Assembly: GCA_016196195.1 (NCBI GenBank)
Contig: JACPYF010000013.1
Span: 1 to 36,407, forward strand
DNA: 36,407 bases
Origin: Candidatus Saccharimonadota bacterium
GTDB lineage: Bacteria; Patescibacteriota; Saccharimonadia; Saccharimonadales; Saccharimonadaceae
Reading direction: 5' to 3'
The translations under genes were made by a program, and so were the position numbers. The notes beneath the pieces were generated by a model. The model saw only the letters and a list, made by a program, of their open reading frames with translations. It had not been told where the DNA came from and did not search any database. Below, in pieces: positions 21,155 through 30,779 of this stretch (its first letter is position 1; every line of letters begins with the position of its first letter).

Positions 21155-23779
21155 GTGATACGGAAACGGCAGTCTCGATTTGCCAAAGCTGGCAAAAAAT
21201 TAAGTGTCTACTCTAACCTAACGGCCAAGCGTAAAGCTAAAAATGACGCACGCTCACGCAAAAAAGCTGAGTACTTGGCTAGTTTGCCAAAAAATCCTAT
21301 AGCTAGAACTGCACACCGTATGCACCCTCGACGAGTTGCAAAGTATTGGACGAGCCGCGAAGGCGCGATGATGGCACTCAAGATACTAGGTGTTGCAATA
21401 TTGTTCGGCGTACTTTCTATGGGTGCTGTTTTTGCGTATTACAGAAAAGAGCTTGACGCTATACGGCCGTCAGAGCTGTCAAAGCGAGTTTCAACAACCG
21501 TCACGAAATACTATGACCGCAACAATGTGCTGCTTTGGGAGGACAAGGGAGCCGGTAACTACAGGCTAGTGGTTCCATCTAAAGATATATCTCCGTACAT
21601 GCGAGAAGCCACTATAGCTATAGAGGACAAGGACTTTTACAAACACGGCGGCGTGAGCTTTAGTGGTATTGCCAGAGCAACGTACAATAACTTTTCTGGA
21701 GGTAGCACTCAGGGTGGATCTACTCTGACTCAGCAGCTAGTCAAACAGGTATTCTTTGCCGACGAAGCCCAGCAGCGCGGGATTGCCGGCATACCTAGAA
21801 AATTCAAAGAAGCGATCTTGGCTGTTGAAGTCGAGCGCATGTACAACAAAGACCAGATCATCAACCTGTACCTCAACGAGTCACCATATGGAGGTAGGCG
21901 TAACGGCGTAGAGTCTGCCTCGCAAACCTACTTTGCCAAATCTGCAAAGGATCTGACCCTAGCAGAGGCAGCCCTACTGGCATCTATACCGCAACAACCT
22001 GGACTTTATGATCCATACAATGTTGCTGGTCACGAGTATTTACTGAAACGACAGAAACTCGTTCTAGATAACATGGCTGAACAGGGCTATATAACAGAGA
22101 AACAAGCCAGCGATGCAAAGAAAGTGGCCGTACTAGATGAAATCAAACCAGAAACCGATCAGTATGCCAACTTGCGCGCACCACACTTTATACAGTACGT
22201 TCGCTCGCAACTAGAGAAAGAGTTGGGTAAAGCAACTGTTGGTAAAGGTGGCCTGACAGTTAAAACAACTCTTGACTACAGAGTCCAAGAAAAAGTAGAA
22301 AGCGCAATGGCGTCCTTGTTCAAGAGCTCCCTGCCTCGCTCAGCGAACTTTGATAATGGCTCCGTTGTAATAATCGATAACAAAACTGGACAAGTAATGG
22401 CCATGCAAGGTAGTCGCGACTATAACCATCCCGGCTACGGACAAGACAATGCCGCTATCTCGTATATTCAGCCCGGTTCGTCAATCAAGCCTTTCGTTTA
22501 CTCTGCACTATTCAAGCAAAAACCAAATGGTCAGCAAAACTATGGAACGGGATCTATACTGAAAGACGAACCTATAGATCAGATCTACGGGGCAAAGCTA
22601 GAGAACTTTGACCACAAATATATGGGTAATATGACTATCAGAAGCGCCCTGGCACAATCACGTAACATCCCCGCAGTAAAAGCCATGTACATAACCGGAC
22701 GGGATGAGACACTCAAGACTATTCGCGACATGGGAGACAAAAGCTACTGTATGGATGGTGTAGACAAGCAAGTGGGCTTGGCCTCAGCCATTGGTGGTTG
22801 TGGTTTGAAACAAATTGAACATGCTGATACCTTTGCAACTTTGGCGCGTGGCGGCGTTTATATACCACCAGCTACTGTGCTAGAAGTTAAAAACGCTCAG
22901 GGCGATGTAGTCAAAAAATGGAAAGAAAACAGCAAGCGCGTAATCGACGCTCAGGTACCGTTCCTGCTACAAAGTATCTTGAGCGATGACAATGCTAGGG
23001 CGCCTAGCTTTGGGCGCGGAGCAAGCGGTCTGAACGTGCCTGGCGTAAAAACCTTTACAAAGACCGGTACATCAAACCTCGGAACCAAGTCAAAGGACCT
23101 TTGGATGAACAGCGTCAGTCCAAAAGTCAGCATGAGCATTTGGGTTGGTAACCACGACACGCGTCCTATGAGTAACGCCCTATCCAGCATCGTAGGTCCG
23201 ACTGTGAATAAAATCATGGGGCCTATACATACTGAGATATTCCAAAAAGAAGGCACCTGGAAGCCTGGTGATTGGTTCACTCAGCCAGCCGGAATACAAA
23301 ATATCAAAGGCGAGTTCTACCCATCATGGTACAACCAAAAACAAGCATCGACCAGTTCACAGCTAGCCTTTGACAAGGTATCCAAGAAAAAGGCCACCAG
23401 CTGTACGCCAGAAGGTGCCAAGGTCAATATCAGCGTCACAACGGTCATGGACCCAGTGACAAAGAAAAACAACATCCTAGCCGATGGTGGCTACGACGCT
23501 AGTGCCGATGATGATGTGCACATCTGTGGCGATGTTGTACCGCTAGTAACTGCTACTGGTCAAGCAACTAACAAGATACACGTTGAAGTTACTCAAGGCA
23601 AAAACCCTATACAGTCCGTAACCATCAGCGTAGTTGGCGGACCAACTACTTCTGGTGCAGCACCTGGTGCATATGACTTAACCGTTGCTGCGCCTGGTAC
23701 ATACACAGTGAATGTAACAGCAACCGACAGTGCATTTTACACAAATACCAATCAATCGATCACCGTAACCGTACCTTAG
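21155..23779 (+). CDS. Class A penicillin-binding protein (PBP1A type)
   Basis: A bifunctional peptidoglycan synthase: glycan polymerisation plus peptide cross-linking outside the membrane. 874 residues. A long basic cytoplasmic tail (1-70) and one membrane helix (about 72-95) come first. The GT51 transglycosylase has EDKDFYKHGG (about 157-166), GGSTLTQQLVKQ (about 187-198) and the later EVERMYNKDQIINLYLN. The transpeptidase has the serine motif SSIK (442-445), SRN in AQSRNIPAVKA and KTGT (636-639). The C-terminal ~130 residues are a cysteine-bearing linker and an Ig-like beta domain rich in Thr and Val. A GTG start with a good SD upstream is used. Confidence 0.94.
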   Translation: MIRKRQSRFAKAGKKLSVYSNLTAKRKAKNDARSRKKAEYLASLPKNPIARTAHRMHPRRVAKYWTSREGAMMALKILGVAILFGVLSMGAVFAYYRKELDAIRPSELSKRVSTTVTKYYDRNNVLLWEDKGAGNYRLVVPSKDISPYMREATIAIEDKDFYKHGGVSFSGIARATYNNFSGGSTQGGSTLTQQLVKQVFFADEAQQRGIAGIPRKFKEAILAVEVERMYNKDQIINLYLNESPYGGRRNGVESASQTYFAKSAKDLTLAEAALLASIPQQPGLYDPYNVAGHEYLLKRQKLVLDNMAEQGYITEKQASDAKKVAVLDEIKPETDQYANLRAPHFIQYVRSQLEKELGKATVGKGGLTVKTTLDYRVQEKVESAMASLFKSSLPRSANFDNGSVVIIDNKTGQVMAMQGSRDYNHPGYGQDNAAISYIQPGSSIKPFVYSALFKQKPNGQQNYGTGSILKDEPIDQIYGAKLENFDHKYMGNMTIRSALAQSRNIPAVKAMYITGRDETLKTIRDMGDKSYCMDGVDKQVGLASAIGGCGLKQIEHADTFATLARGGVYIPPATVLEVKNAQGDVVKKWKENSKRVIDAQVPFLLQSILSDDNARAPSFGRGASGLNVPGVKTFTKTGTSNLGTKSKDLWMNSVSPKVSMSIWVGNHDTRPMSNALSSIVGPTVNKIMGPIHTEIFQKEGTWKPGDWFTQPAGIQNIKGEFYPSWYNQKQASTSSQLAFDKVSKKKATSCTPEGAKVNISVTTVMDPVTKKNNILADGGYDASADDDVHICGDVVPLVTATGQATNKIHVEVTQGKNPIQSVTISVVGGPTTSGAAPGAYDLTVAAPGTYTVNVTATDSAFYTNTNQSITVTVP

Positions 23780-23787
23780 TTTATAGA

Positions 23788-24606
23788 CTACTGATTCGCT
23801 AGTTTGACTAGTGAATCTTCAGGAGTTTGTCTCTTGCGAGGCTGTCTTTGAGTTGGTTTTTTAGCCACAGACTTACTAGGCTTGTTGTTAGGTTTTTGCT
23901 GCTGAGGCTTGTCACTACGAAGCTTTTTAGCAAATAGCATTTTGCCAGCGGCGGTCTGCAAGGCGCGAGTAAACTCTACTTCGACAGATTGACCTATCTG
24001 GCTACCGGCGTTTTCAACTACTACCATTGTGCCGTCTTCTAGGTAGCCGACTGCCTGAGTTTTGTCCTGACCTTTGTTGACTAATGTAATATGTCGTTTT
24101 TCACCCGGCAGATAGCTCATACGTAGTGTCTGAGCCAGCTCATTGATATTGAGAACTCGTATACCTTCAGCTGCAGCAACTTTGTTCAGATTAAAATCTA
24201 ATGTTAGCAGATCAGCACTTGATGTCTTGGCAAGCTGAACTAGGCGTTCGTCAACACCACCTTCACCAGGTAGACCATCATCGAGTATCTCGACGTCGCT
24301 ACCAGGTAGATCTTGGAGCTGCTTAACAACGTCCAGCCCATGTCGGGCGCGTGAACGTTTTTCGCTATCAGCGTTGTCCGCTAGATATTGCATTTCGCGA
24401 AGCACCGAACTAGGTACAACTAGCGTTCCACCCAAAAAGCCGATCCGCGCAACATCCAATATGCGGCCGTCGATCAAGGCCGAGCTGTCTAATAGGACTG
24501 ATTTTAATGAGGTGCTTTTGATCCTCGGAGAACGAGTTTGTTTTAGAGCTACGTATAGCGTCAAAAGCAACACCAATAGCAATATGATTGTTTGTAATAT
24601 TTCCAT
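23788..24606 (-). CDS. Membrane-anchored PIN-TRAM domain protein (YacL-like)
   Basis: About 272 residues. One N-terminal membrane helix (about 4-24) is followed by a PIN nuclease domain: LLDSSALIDGRILD with catalytic aspartates (about 38-51), then VDERLVQLA and ADLLTLDFNLNKVA supplying the other acids. A TRAM domain follows (KGQDKTQAVGYLEDGTMVVVENA, in parts about 178-200) and then a basic Gln/Lys-rich tail. The order clpC-radA-this gene matches the Firmicutes clpC-radA-disA-yacL block, here without disA. ATG 24606 has AAAGGAAA upstream and follows radA by 28 nt. It is a probable RNase; target unknown. Confidence 0.82.
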   Translation of the reverse strand: MEILQTIILLLVLLLTLYVALKQTRSPRIKSTSLKSVLLDSSALIDGRILDVARIGFLGGTLVVPSSVLREMQYLADNADSEKRSRARHGLDVVKQLQDLPGSDVEILDDGLPGEGGVDERLVQLAKTSSADLLTLDFNLNKVAAAEGIRVLNINELAQTLRMSYLPGEKRHITLVNKGQDKTQAVGYLEDGTMVVVENAGSQIGQSVEVEFTRALQTAAGKMLFAKKLRSDKPQQQKPNNKPSKSVAKKPTQRQPRKRQTPEDSLVKLANQ

Positions 24607-24634
24607 ATAATTTCCTTTTCTTTCTTTGATATAA

Positions 24635-25981
24635 CTACTTGAGGTAGTCAACGAGAGCCGAGCGCAGGTCAGTTACTTGACGTGCAAACTTTGTGCCTTT
24701 TCGAAGCTTTGGCGTGATTGCCTGGGTAAAGCCAAGTTTTTTTGCCTCATCCAAACGCCTGTCGCTAGCGATAGCAGAACGAACTTCGCCGCCTAGCCCG
24801 ACTTCGCCAAAAACTACTACCCCATCACCTATCTTGCGTGATGCCGCAGCAGAAGCGATCGCCATAGCAACTGCTAGATCTGCAGCTGGATCAGCTAGCT
24901 TCAGGCCGCCTACTACATTGATATAGATATCACTCTCGGATAATTTCAACTTGGTTCGCTTTTCTAAAACGGCGATCAAAAGATTGAGACGATTGATATC
25001 AAAACCACTAGCAGTACGTTTAGGATAGCCGAAATGAGTCGGATTTACAAGAGCCTGTATCTCAACTAGTAGAGGTCGATTGCCTTCTAGCGTGGCTAAT
25101 ATGACTGAACCGTCGGTGTTCTGACGCTCGGCTAGCAGTGCTGCTGATGGGTTTTCGACTTGCTTCAATCCTTCCTCGACCATTTCTAGCAAGGCAACTT
25201 CGTTAGTTGCACCGTAGCGGTTTTTTGCAGCACGTATAATTTTGAATCCGCCGTAACGGTCGCCTTCAAAATTTAGAACTACGTCAACTAGATGCTCTAG
25301 GACTTTTGGCCCTGCTATTGAGCCTTCCTTGGTGACGTGGCCAACCAACACAACAGACGTATTGGCTGATTTCGCAGCACGAATAATAACGTTTGATGAG
25401 TTCGTGATTTGGCTGACAGTTCCCGGTGCGCTAGTAATTTCATCCAGCGCAAGTGTCTGAATAGAATCTACAATAACCAGATCATACTGGCTCTCGGCGA
25501 TAGTCGCCGCAATGTCATCAGCACTGGTGCTGCTAGCAAGGCTCAGGGCTTCTTGTCTATGTGCACCCAATCGCTCGGCCCTCAGTTTAATCTGGCCGGC
25601 TGATTCCTCTCCGCTGATATATAGAACTGTTTTTTTGTTGGCAACATTGGCGGCAACCTGCAATAGTAGTGTGCTTTTACCGATACCCGGCTGACCGGCC
25701 ATCAACATAACGCCGCCAGGCATGAGGCCGCCTCCCAAAACAGTGTCTAGTTCGCCAAAGCCAGTCTTTAGCCTGTCTTTTACGTTGTCTAACTCTACCT
25801 GTGACAATTTCTTTGGTTTTAGTATTTTGCCTCGGCTTTTTGCTACGGCTGATTTGCCAGATGATACCGGAGTTGACTCCAGCAACGAGTTCCATGCACC
25901 GCAGTTTTCACATTTGCCTACCCATTTGCTGTACGTTGCTCCACATTGTTGACAGGTATATATAGTTGTTGATTTTGCCAT
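24635..25981 (-). CDS. radA: DNA repair protein RadA/Sms
   Basis: A RecA-like helicase that extends strand exchange during recombination. 448 residues. It has a C4 zinc finger CQQCGATYSKWVGKCENCGAW (in two halves, about 9-29), Walker A MAGQPGIGKSTLLL (about 93-106), the RadA-specific KNRYG motif (about 251-255) and a C-terminal Lon-like domain with VVFGEVGLGGEVR. TAAACT lies 7 nt before the ATG, so it may have its own leaderless promoter inside the clpC operon. Confidence 0.95.
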   Translation of the reverse strand: MAKSTTIYTCQQCGATYSKWVGKCENCGAWNSLLESTPVSSGKSAVAKSRGKILKPKKLSQVELDNVKDRLKTGFGELDTVLGGGLMPGGVMLMAGQPGIGKSTLLLQVAANVANKKTVLYISGEESAGQIKLRAERLGAHRQEALSLASSTSADDIAATIAESQYDLVIVDSIQTLALDEITSAPGTVSQITNSSNVIIRAAKSANTSVVLVGHVTKEGSIAGPKVLEHLVDVVLNFEGDRYGGFKIIRAAKNRYGATNEVALLEMVEEGLKQVENPSAALLAERQNTDGSVILATLEGNRPLLVEIQALVNPTHFGYPKRTASGFDINRLNLLIAVLEKRTKLKLSESDIYINVVGGLKLADPAADLAVAMAIASAAASRKIGDGVVVFGEVGLGGEVRSAIASDRRLDEAKKLGFTQAITPKLRKGTKFARQVTDLRSALVDYLK

Positions 25982-26002
25982 TGGTATAAGTTTAACAGAT
26001 AC

Positions 26003-26998
26003 CTACAAGCTTGGCACGCTGGTGCTGTCGACTTTTGAGTTCAATTCCTTGACTTGTATATTAAGGTCATTTAGCTTGGCACGCATACTTTCATATTGAC
26101 TGATCTTGGTGTTTATTAAATCTTTTTTAGCGTTCAAAGCATCGCGCTTTGCCAAAAGCTCAGCTCGTGCGGCATTAAACTCTGACTGTGATTCAAATTC
26201 ACCTTCGGTGTTGGCGCGACTATTGAAGTTTTCGATATCATCGTTTAGCTTTGTGGTGTCAACATTGTACTGATCGGTTAGGCTGTTTATTTCTGCGGCC
26301 AGGGCATCTAGTTGGGCGACTAGCTGGTCTTGTTGGTCTTTTACATCGTTAAAAACTTTGTCGTATTGAGATGCAAAGGTAGTGATTATACTTCTGTTTA
26401 TAAAGTACTGCTTGTAGTAATCTTCTAGCTCGGCAGGTAGATTGGCAGCCTCGGTGCCCAAGATAGAATGCAGTTCGTTGTTACGTTCGCCAGGCTCGGT
26501 TTTGTCATAGATCTTTAGTCGCACAGCCAAATCAGAATCAGCCTGCTGGACGCTAGGTAGTGCGTCCTCTATCATCTTGTTCACGTTCTTTTTCTCACTA
26601 TACGAAAGCCTGTCGTATGCCCCATGAAGCATTTCGTGAGCTGCCGTAACCTGGCGGACACCTGAAAGCCTAGGGTCTGTTACGTTATAGACGTACATAT
26701 GCTGAGGACCTATATAACAACCCAAGACCACCGTTTGCTCTTCCTTTTTTTCGCAGTGTTTATTAAAAGTGCTGCGGCTATTTAGCTCTGGCTGGGCTGC
26801 TAGAAACAAGAACTTACCCTTTGGTGTAAATTGTATTTGATCGGCAATCTGAGAGACTTCCTGGCTAGGCTTGTATACCTGCGAAACAACGACTTGGTCT
26901 ATCAGGTATTGGTAATTAAATGCCAGTAAAACCAACCCAACGACAGCAATAATCATAGTGATGATTGATGAGTTAGAGCGCTTGGATTTAGATCGCAC
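26003..26998 (-). CDS. Membrane-anchored HExxH protein with coiled coil
   Basis: A 331-residue protein with one N-terminal membrane helix (about 13-31), an extracytoplasmic domain holding TAAHEMLHGAYDRLS (about 118-132), and a long C-terminal coiled coil (about 215-325). HEMLH is the zinc-metallopeptidase HExxH motif; a third ligand is not obvious, though E or D residues about 25-30 further on (e.g. in VNKMIEDALP) could serve. Two cysteines (in KHCEKKEE and LGCYIG) flank the N-terminal part. The GTG start lies 1 nt after the clpC stop, so it is translationally coupled to clpC. It may handle damaged surface proteins as an extracytoplasmic counterpart to ClpC; that is inference. Confidence 0.6.
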   Translation of the reverse strand: MRSKSKRSNSSIITMIIAVVGLVLLAFNYQYLIDQVVVSQVYKPSQEVSQIADQIQFTPKGKFLFLAAQPELNSRSTFNKHCEKKEEQTVVLGCYIGPQHMYVYNVTDPRLSGVRQVTAAHEMLHGAYDRLSYSEKKNVNKMIEDALPSVQQADSDLAVRLKIYDKTEPGERNNELHSILGTEAANLPAELEDYYKQYFINRSIITTFASQYDKVFNDVKDQQDQLVAQLDALAAEINSLTDQYNVDTTKLNDDIENFNSRANTEGEFESQSEFNAARAELLAKRDALNAKKDLINTKISQYESMRAKLNDLNIQVKELNSKVDSTSVPSL

Positions 26999-26999
26999 T

Positions 27000-29468
27000 C
27001 TATTCGGCCTTTACGCTGACCCTGAGGGCGCCTTCAGCAACTGTCGCCTGCAGGACATCACCTTTGCTAAAGTCGCCTGATAACATTCCGTCAGCCACCA
27101 AATGTTCTAGCTCGTCTTGTAGGACGCGCCGCAAGGGGCGTGCTCCGTTAAATTCATCATAGCCTTTATCAATCATCCATTTTTTGGCCTGGGGGGTCAC
27201 AACTATACTGAGGCCCTGGATGTTGAGACGGTCTTTGAGGTCTTTGACCTGAAGGTTAAATATCTTGCCTATTTCACTCCTAGTGAGAGCGTGGAACACT
27301 ACAACACCGTCAAAGCGATTGATCAGCTCTGGCCGCATTTTTTTAGACAGAGCTTCTTTGGCAGCAGATTCATTCTTTTTATGCATATCCTCCAGTTTCT
27401 TACCGTCATTTGCCGATTTCACCCTAAAACCTAGACTGGCTTCTTTTTTCATAGCTTCTGCGCCGAGATTACTAGTCAGGATAACAATGGTATTAGAAAA
27501 GTCGACGCTACGGCCCTTGGCATCGGTCAAACGCCCATCTTCTAGAAGCTGTAGTAGTAGCTGGAAAACATCTGGATGGGCTTTTTCGATCTCGTCTAGC
27601 AGAACAACGCTGTATGGTTGTCGGCGAATCTTGTCTGTTAATTGACCACCATCGTCATAGCCAACGTACCCAGCTGGTGCGCCAACTAGACGACTAGCGC
27701 TGTGACGCTCGCCGAACTCACTCATGTCAATTTTTATCAGAGCGTCCTCGCTGCCGAAAACTTCACGTGCTAGTACGCGAGCTAGCTCTGTTTTACCAAC
27801 GCCAGTTGGGCCCATGAATATGAATGAGCCAATAGGACGTTTTTTGCTGGCGATGCCCGAGCGGCTGCGACGAATACTTTTAGCAACTTTAGCAATTGCT
27901 TCTTTTTGACCAATAATAGATTTGCCTAGATGGCCCTCAAGGTTACGCAGTAGTGCCGCCTCTTTGGAAACAACCCGGTTGACTGGAATACCCGTCATAG
28001 TCGCAATAGCTGCCGCTACATCATCGGTTGTTAGCGGAATCGCATCTCGCTTTTCGTCGATATGTAGTTTGCTAAGTTTTTCGTTTAGTTGAGAGATTCG
28101 GGTTTTGCACATGGCAGCGCGCTCGTAGTTCTCGTTGGTTACGGCTTCTTCCATTTTGTCGTTTAGTAGATTAATCTGGCGCTGTATGTTGCGAGCCTCT
28201 GGCAATAATACGCCGTTTTTAACACGTACTTTGCTAGCAGCTTCATCGATAACGTCTATCGCCTTGTCGGGCATAAAGCGCTCGCTAACATAGCGATCAG
28301 CTAAATTCACAGTGTCTTCAATGATCTCGTCACTCAGCTTCACTCCGTGATAGCCCTCGTAGTGATGGCGCAAACCTTTGAGTATGGCTACGACATCTTT
28401 TAACTTCGGCTCTGGGGTCATTATTGACTGTAATCGACGCTCAAGCGCGGCGTCTTTCTCGATATGCTTTCGGTATTCATCGATAGTTGTTGCGCCGATC
28501 AAACGTATTTGCCCTCGGGCTAGGGCAGGCTTCAGTATATTCGCAGCGTCCATAGAGCCCTCTGCAGCCCCGGCACCGACTATCAAGTGCAGCTCGTCAA
28601 CAAAAAGGATGATATTTGTGTCATCAATAATTTCATTCATTACTTTCTTCAGACGCTCTTCGAACTCTCCGCGATATTTTGTACCGGCAATCATACCGGG
28701 TAAATCTAGCTGGATGATTCGTTTGTCTAACAGGTGCTCAGGAGCTTTTTCGTTAGCTATGCGCTGAGCTAGACCTTCGACAATCGCGGTTTTGCCAACA
28801 CCCGGGTCGCCGATCAGAACAGGATTGTTCTTTGTGCGACGACTCAAAATCGTTATCATACGATTTATCTGTTCATCGCGACCTATGACAGGGTCTAGCT
28901 CGTCCTTGTGCGCCTGGGCGGTTAGGTCGATGCCAAATGTGTCGAGCATGCCTTTTTTTGACCGGCGCTTTAAGCCAGTTTTTGCGCCTGTATTACCTAA
29001 ATGAAAAGCTTCCTTTTGATCGCGTAGGTAATCGTCTATTTCGTTGGACACTTCCTGCATATCGATGTTCATATCACGTAGCAAAACGCTAGCTCGAGCA
29101 TTTTTTTGCGACAATATGCTAAACAGGATATGCTCGGTACCGCAGTAATCTTGATGGAACTCTTGGGCAGTGTCCCAGCTCATCTTTAGAGTAAGTTTGG
29201 CAGTTTCACTAAGTCCTGTTGCACCAGCGCTTATAACAAGTGAGCGCGGAGTTAGGTTTAGAGCTGTGTGAGCACGTTCTAGCGTAACGCCGTTGTCAAA
29301 CAATATCCTGCCTCCGACCGAGTCCGGCTGAGACAAAAGCCCGAGTAATAGATGCTCGGTACCGATGTATGAGCTCCCAAGACTGCGTGCGATTACCTCA
29401 GCCTGCTGCAAACTACCGCGCGCATTGTCAGTTAGATACTGAGCGAAATCTTGAAAGTTTTCTGGCAT
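27000..29468 (-). CDS. clpC: ATP-dependent Clp protease ATP-binding subunit ClpC
   Basis: A double AAA+ unfoldase that feeds proteins to ClpP. 822 residues. It has the N-terminal Clp repeat domain (about 3-145), first Walker [10 protein letters not shown] (about 222-230) with FVDELH, a UVR-like linker ([21 protein letters not shown], in parts about 440-460), second Walker [10 protein letters not shown] (about 552-560) and the C-terminal D2-small domain. The linker with UVR motif marks ClpC rather than ClpB. It is preceded by GGAGG (about 12 nt before ATG), a consensus promoter and a perfect CIRCE, so heat-induced control by HrcA is expected. It heads an operon with the HExxH protein, radA and yacL-like gene. 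Confidence 0.96.
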   Translation of the reverse strand: MPENFQDFAQYLTDNARGSLQQAEVIARSLGSSYIGTEHLLLGLLSQPDSVGGRILFDNGVTLERAHTALNLTPRSLVISAGATGLSETAKLTLKMSWDTAQEFHQDYCGTEHILFSILSQKNARASVLLRDMNIDMQEVSNEIDDYLRDQKEAFHLGNTGAKTGLKRRSKKGMLDTFGIDLTAQAHKDELDPVIGRDEQINRMITILSRRTKNNPVLIGDPGVGKTAIVEGLAQRIANEKAPEHLLDKRIIQLDLPGMIAGTKYRGEFEERLKKVMNEIIDDTNIILFVDELHLIVGAGAAEGSMDAANILKPALARGQIRLIGATTIDEYRKHIEKDAALERRLQSIMTPEPKLKDVVAILKGLRHHYEGYHGVKLSDEIIEDTVNLADRYVSERFMPDKAIDVIDEAASKVRVKNGVLLPEARNIQRQINLLNDKMEEAVTNENYERAAMCKTRISQLNEKLSKLHIDEKRDAIPLTTDDVAAAIATMTGIPVNRVVSKEAALLRNLEGHLGKSIIGQKEAIAKVAKSIRRSRSGIASKKRPIGSFIFMGPTGVGKTELARVLAREVFGSEDALIKIDMSEFGERHSASRLVGAPAGYVGYDDGGQLTDKIRRQPYSVVLLDEIEKAHPDVFQLLLQLLEDGRLTDAKGRSVDFSNTIVILTSNLGAEAMKKEASLGFRVKSANDGKKLEDMHKKNESAAKEALSKKMRPELINRFDGVVVFHALTRSEIGKIFNLQVKDLKDRLNIQGLSIVVTPQAKKWMIDKGYDEFNGARPLRRVLQDELEHLVADGMLSGDFSKGDVLQATVAEGALRVSVKAE

Positions 29469-29510
29469 ACTTATATTCTACCTCCAAATATGTCTATATG
29501 TATACCTAAA

Positions 29511-29538
29511 ATTATACGCATATTAGCACTCGTGTCAA
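29511..29538 (-). promoter_or_regulatory. Consensus promoter of clpC
   Basis: TTGACA (29538-29533), 16 nt, TATAAT (29516-29511). The -35 box sits inside the CIRCE spacer, so a bound HrcA would block RNA polymerase. Confidence 0.85.
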
Positions 29539-29549
29539 GCGAGTGCTAA
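29523..29549. promoter_or_regulatory. CIRCE operator (HrcA-binding site)
   Basis: TTAGCACTC, 9 nt spacer, GAGTGCTAA: a perfect match to the CIRCE consensus. It lies between nusA and clpC and overlaps the clpC -35 box. HrcA itself is not in the window. Confidence 0.95.
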
Positions 29550-29564
29550 CTATCGGTATTGCTG

Positions 29565-30689
29565 CTACTCTGTGGCTTCTTCGACGGCGTTTAGTAGAGA
29601 ATCTTCGATGTTCTTGCGTGGTTTTTCAGCAGGTTTGGTTGCTGTTTCGATATCTAGCTCGTAGCCAGTTAGCTGAGACGCCAAGCGCACGTTTTGACCG
29701 CCACGGCCGATTGCAATTGATTGCTGATCCTCGTTTACAAACACTTTGGCACGCTTGTCCCCTTCTTTATCGCTGACAATTTCGATCTTTTGGACTTCGG
29801 CAGGAGATAGGGCGGCTTTGATAAATGTTTCTGTGTCATCACTATATGAAATGATGTCGATCTTTTCTTGGTCACCGACTTCGTTCATAACAGCCTGTAT
29901 ACGCGTACCGTGGCTACCAACAAAGGTACCGACTGGGTCTACACCTGGGACGTTTGATACAACAGCGATTTTAGATCGTCGTCCTGCTTCGCGAGCAATA
30001 GTCTTGATCTCAACAGCACCACTCTCAATTTCTGGAACTTCACTAGCAAAAAGTAGCTTGATAAAGCCAGTGCTAGCGCGAGACAAAATCAATTGCGGGC
30101 CACGGTTACCTCGTTCGATTTCTTTTAGTAGTACTTTTACACGTGAACCTGCAGAGTAATATTCACCCTGGATTTGTTCGCTAGCTGGAATAATGCCAGT
30201 TGCGTTACCTAGGTCGATACGCACGACACGTGGTTCAACACGCTGCACTGTACCGTTTAGTATTTCCCCTACTTTGTCCTCAAAAGCAGCACTAACGACT
30301 TCTCGTTCGGCTTCACGCAATCGTTGCAGGACAACTTGTTTTGCAGTTTGCGCAGCAACGCGACCAAAAGTTGTGGCCTTTGCAGTTTTTTCCTCTATAA
30401 AGTCACCTACCTTGGCGTCTTTTTTCACTTTCTGAGCGTCCTCTAAGCTGATTTGGTTGATGTCGTTTTCGACTTCCTCGGCAACTTCGCGGCCAACAGA
30501 GATTGTTGCTTCTCCACTGTTAGTGTTCAGAACTGCTTTTACTAACTGATCACGCTCGCCATTGTCACGACGCCACGCGGCCGCTATAGCTTGTTCGATT
30601 ACTTCTACTACTGTTTCTTCGGGTAAGTTTTTTTCTTCGGCGATTGTTCGTACAGCTTGAGTAAGCTGCTTTAGATCTAATCCATCCAT
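29565..30689 (-). CDS. nusA: Transcription termination/antitermination factor NusA
   Basis: It binds RNA polymerase and the nascent RNA to control pausing and termination. 374 residues. The N-terminal polymerase-binding domain (about 1-125) ends near VVLQRLREAER, followed by an S1 domain (EILNGTVQRVEPRVVRIDLG, about 142-161), then KH1 and KH2 (VGSHGTRIQAVMNEVG and IAIGRGGQNVRLASQLTGYELDI, the GxxG loops). It lacks the C-terminal acidic repeats of Escherichia coli NusA. An AAAGGAG site precedes the ATG. A promoter and a terminator hairpin lie in its leader. Confidence 0.95.
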   Translation of the reverse strand: MDGLDLKQLTQAVRTIAEEKNLPEETVVEVIEQAIAAAWRRDNGERDQLVKAVLNTNSGEATISVGREVAEEVENDINQISLEDAQKVKKDAKVGDFIEEKTAKATTFGRVAAQTAKQVVLQRLREAEREVVSAAFEDKVGEILNGTVQRVEPRVVRIDLGNATGIIPASEQIQGEYYSAGSRVKVLLKEIERGNRGPQLILSRASTGFIKLLFASEVPEIESGAVEIKTIAREAGRRSKIAVVSNVPGVDPVGTFVGSHGTRIQAVMNEVGDQEKIDIISYSDDTETFIKAALSPAEVQKIEIVSDKEGDKRAKVFVNEDQQSIAIGRGGQNVRLASQLTGYELDIETATKPAEKPRKNIEDSLLNAVEEATE

Positions 30690-30708
30690 AATGTTTTCTC
30701 CTTTGATT

Positions 30709-30734
30709 AAAAAACCCGGGCCTTGATGGTCCGG
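30709..30734 (-). terminator. Leader terminator (attenuator) of nusA
   Basis: CCGGACC (30734-30728) and GGCCCGG (30722-30716) form a 7 bp stem with one A-C mismatch and loop ATCAA, followed by six T (30714-30709). It lies between the nusA promoter and its Shine-Dalgarno, so it would end nusA transcripts early; it would also stop read-through from the M13 peptidase gene. Confidence 0.7.
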
Positions 30735-30747
30735 TTAACTGTTTGCA

Positions 30748-30776
30748 ATTATATAGCAAGGCTATATTTTACGCAA
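30748..30776 (-). promoter_or_regulatory. Promoter of nusA
   Basis: TTGCGT (30776-30771), 17 nt, TATAAT (30753-30748). It abuts the M13 peptidase stop codon (30782-30780) and gives a leader of about 50 nt containing the terminator hairpin. Confidence 0.75.
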
Positions 30777-30779
30777 GCG

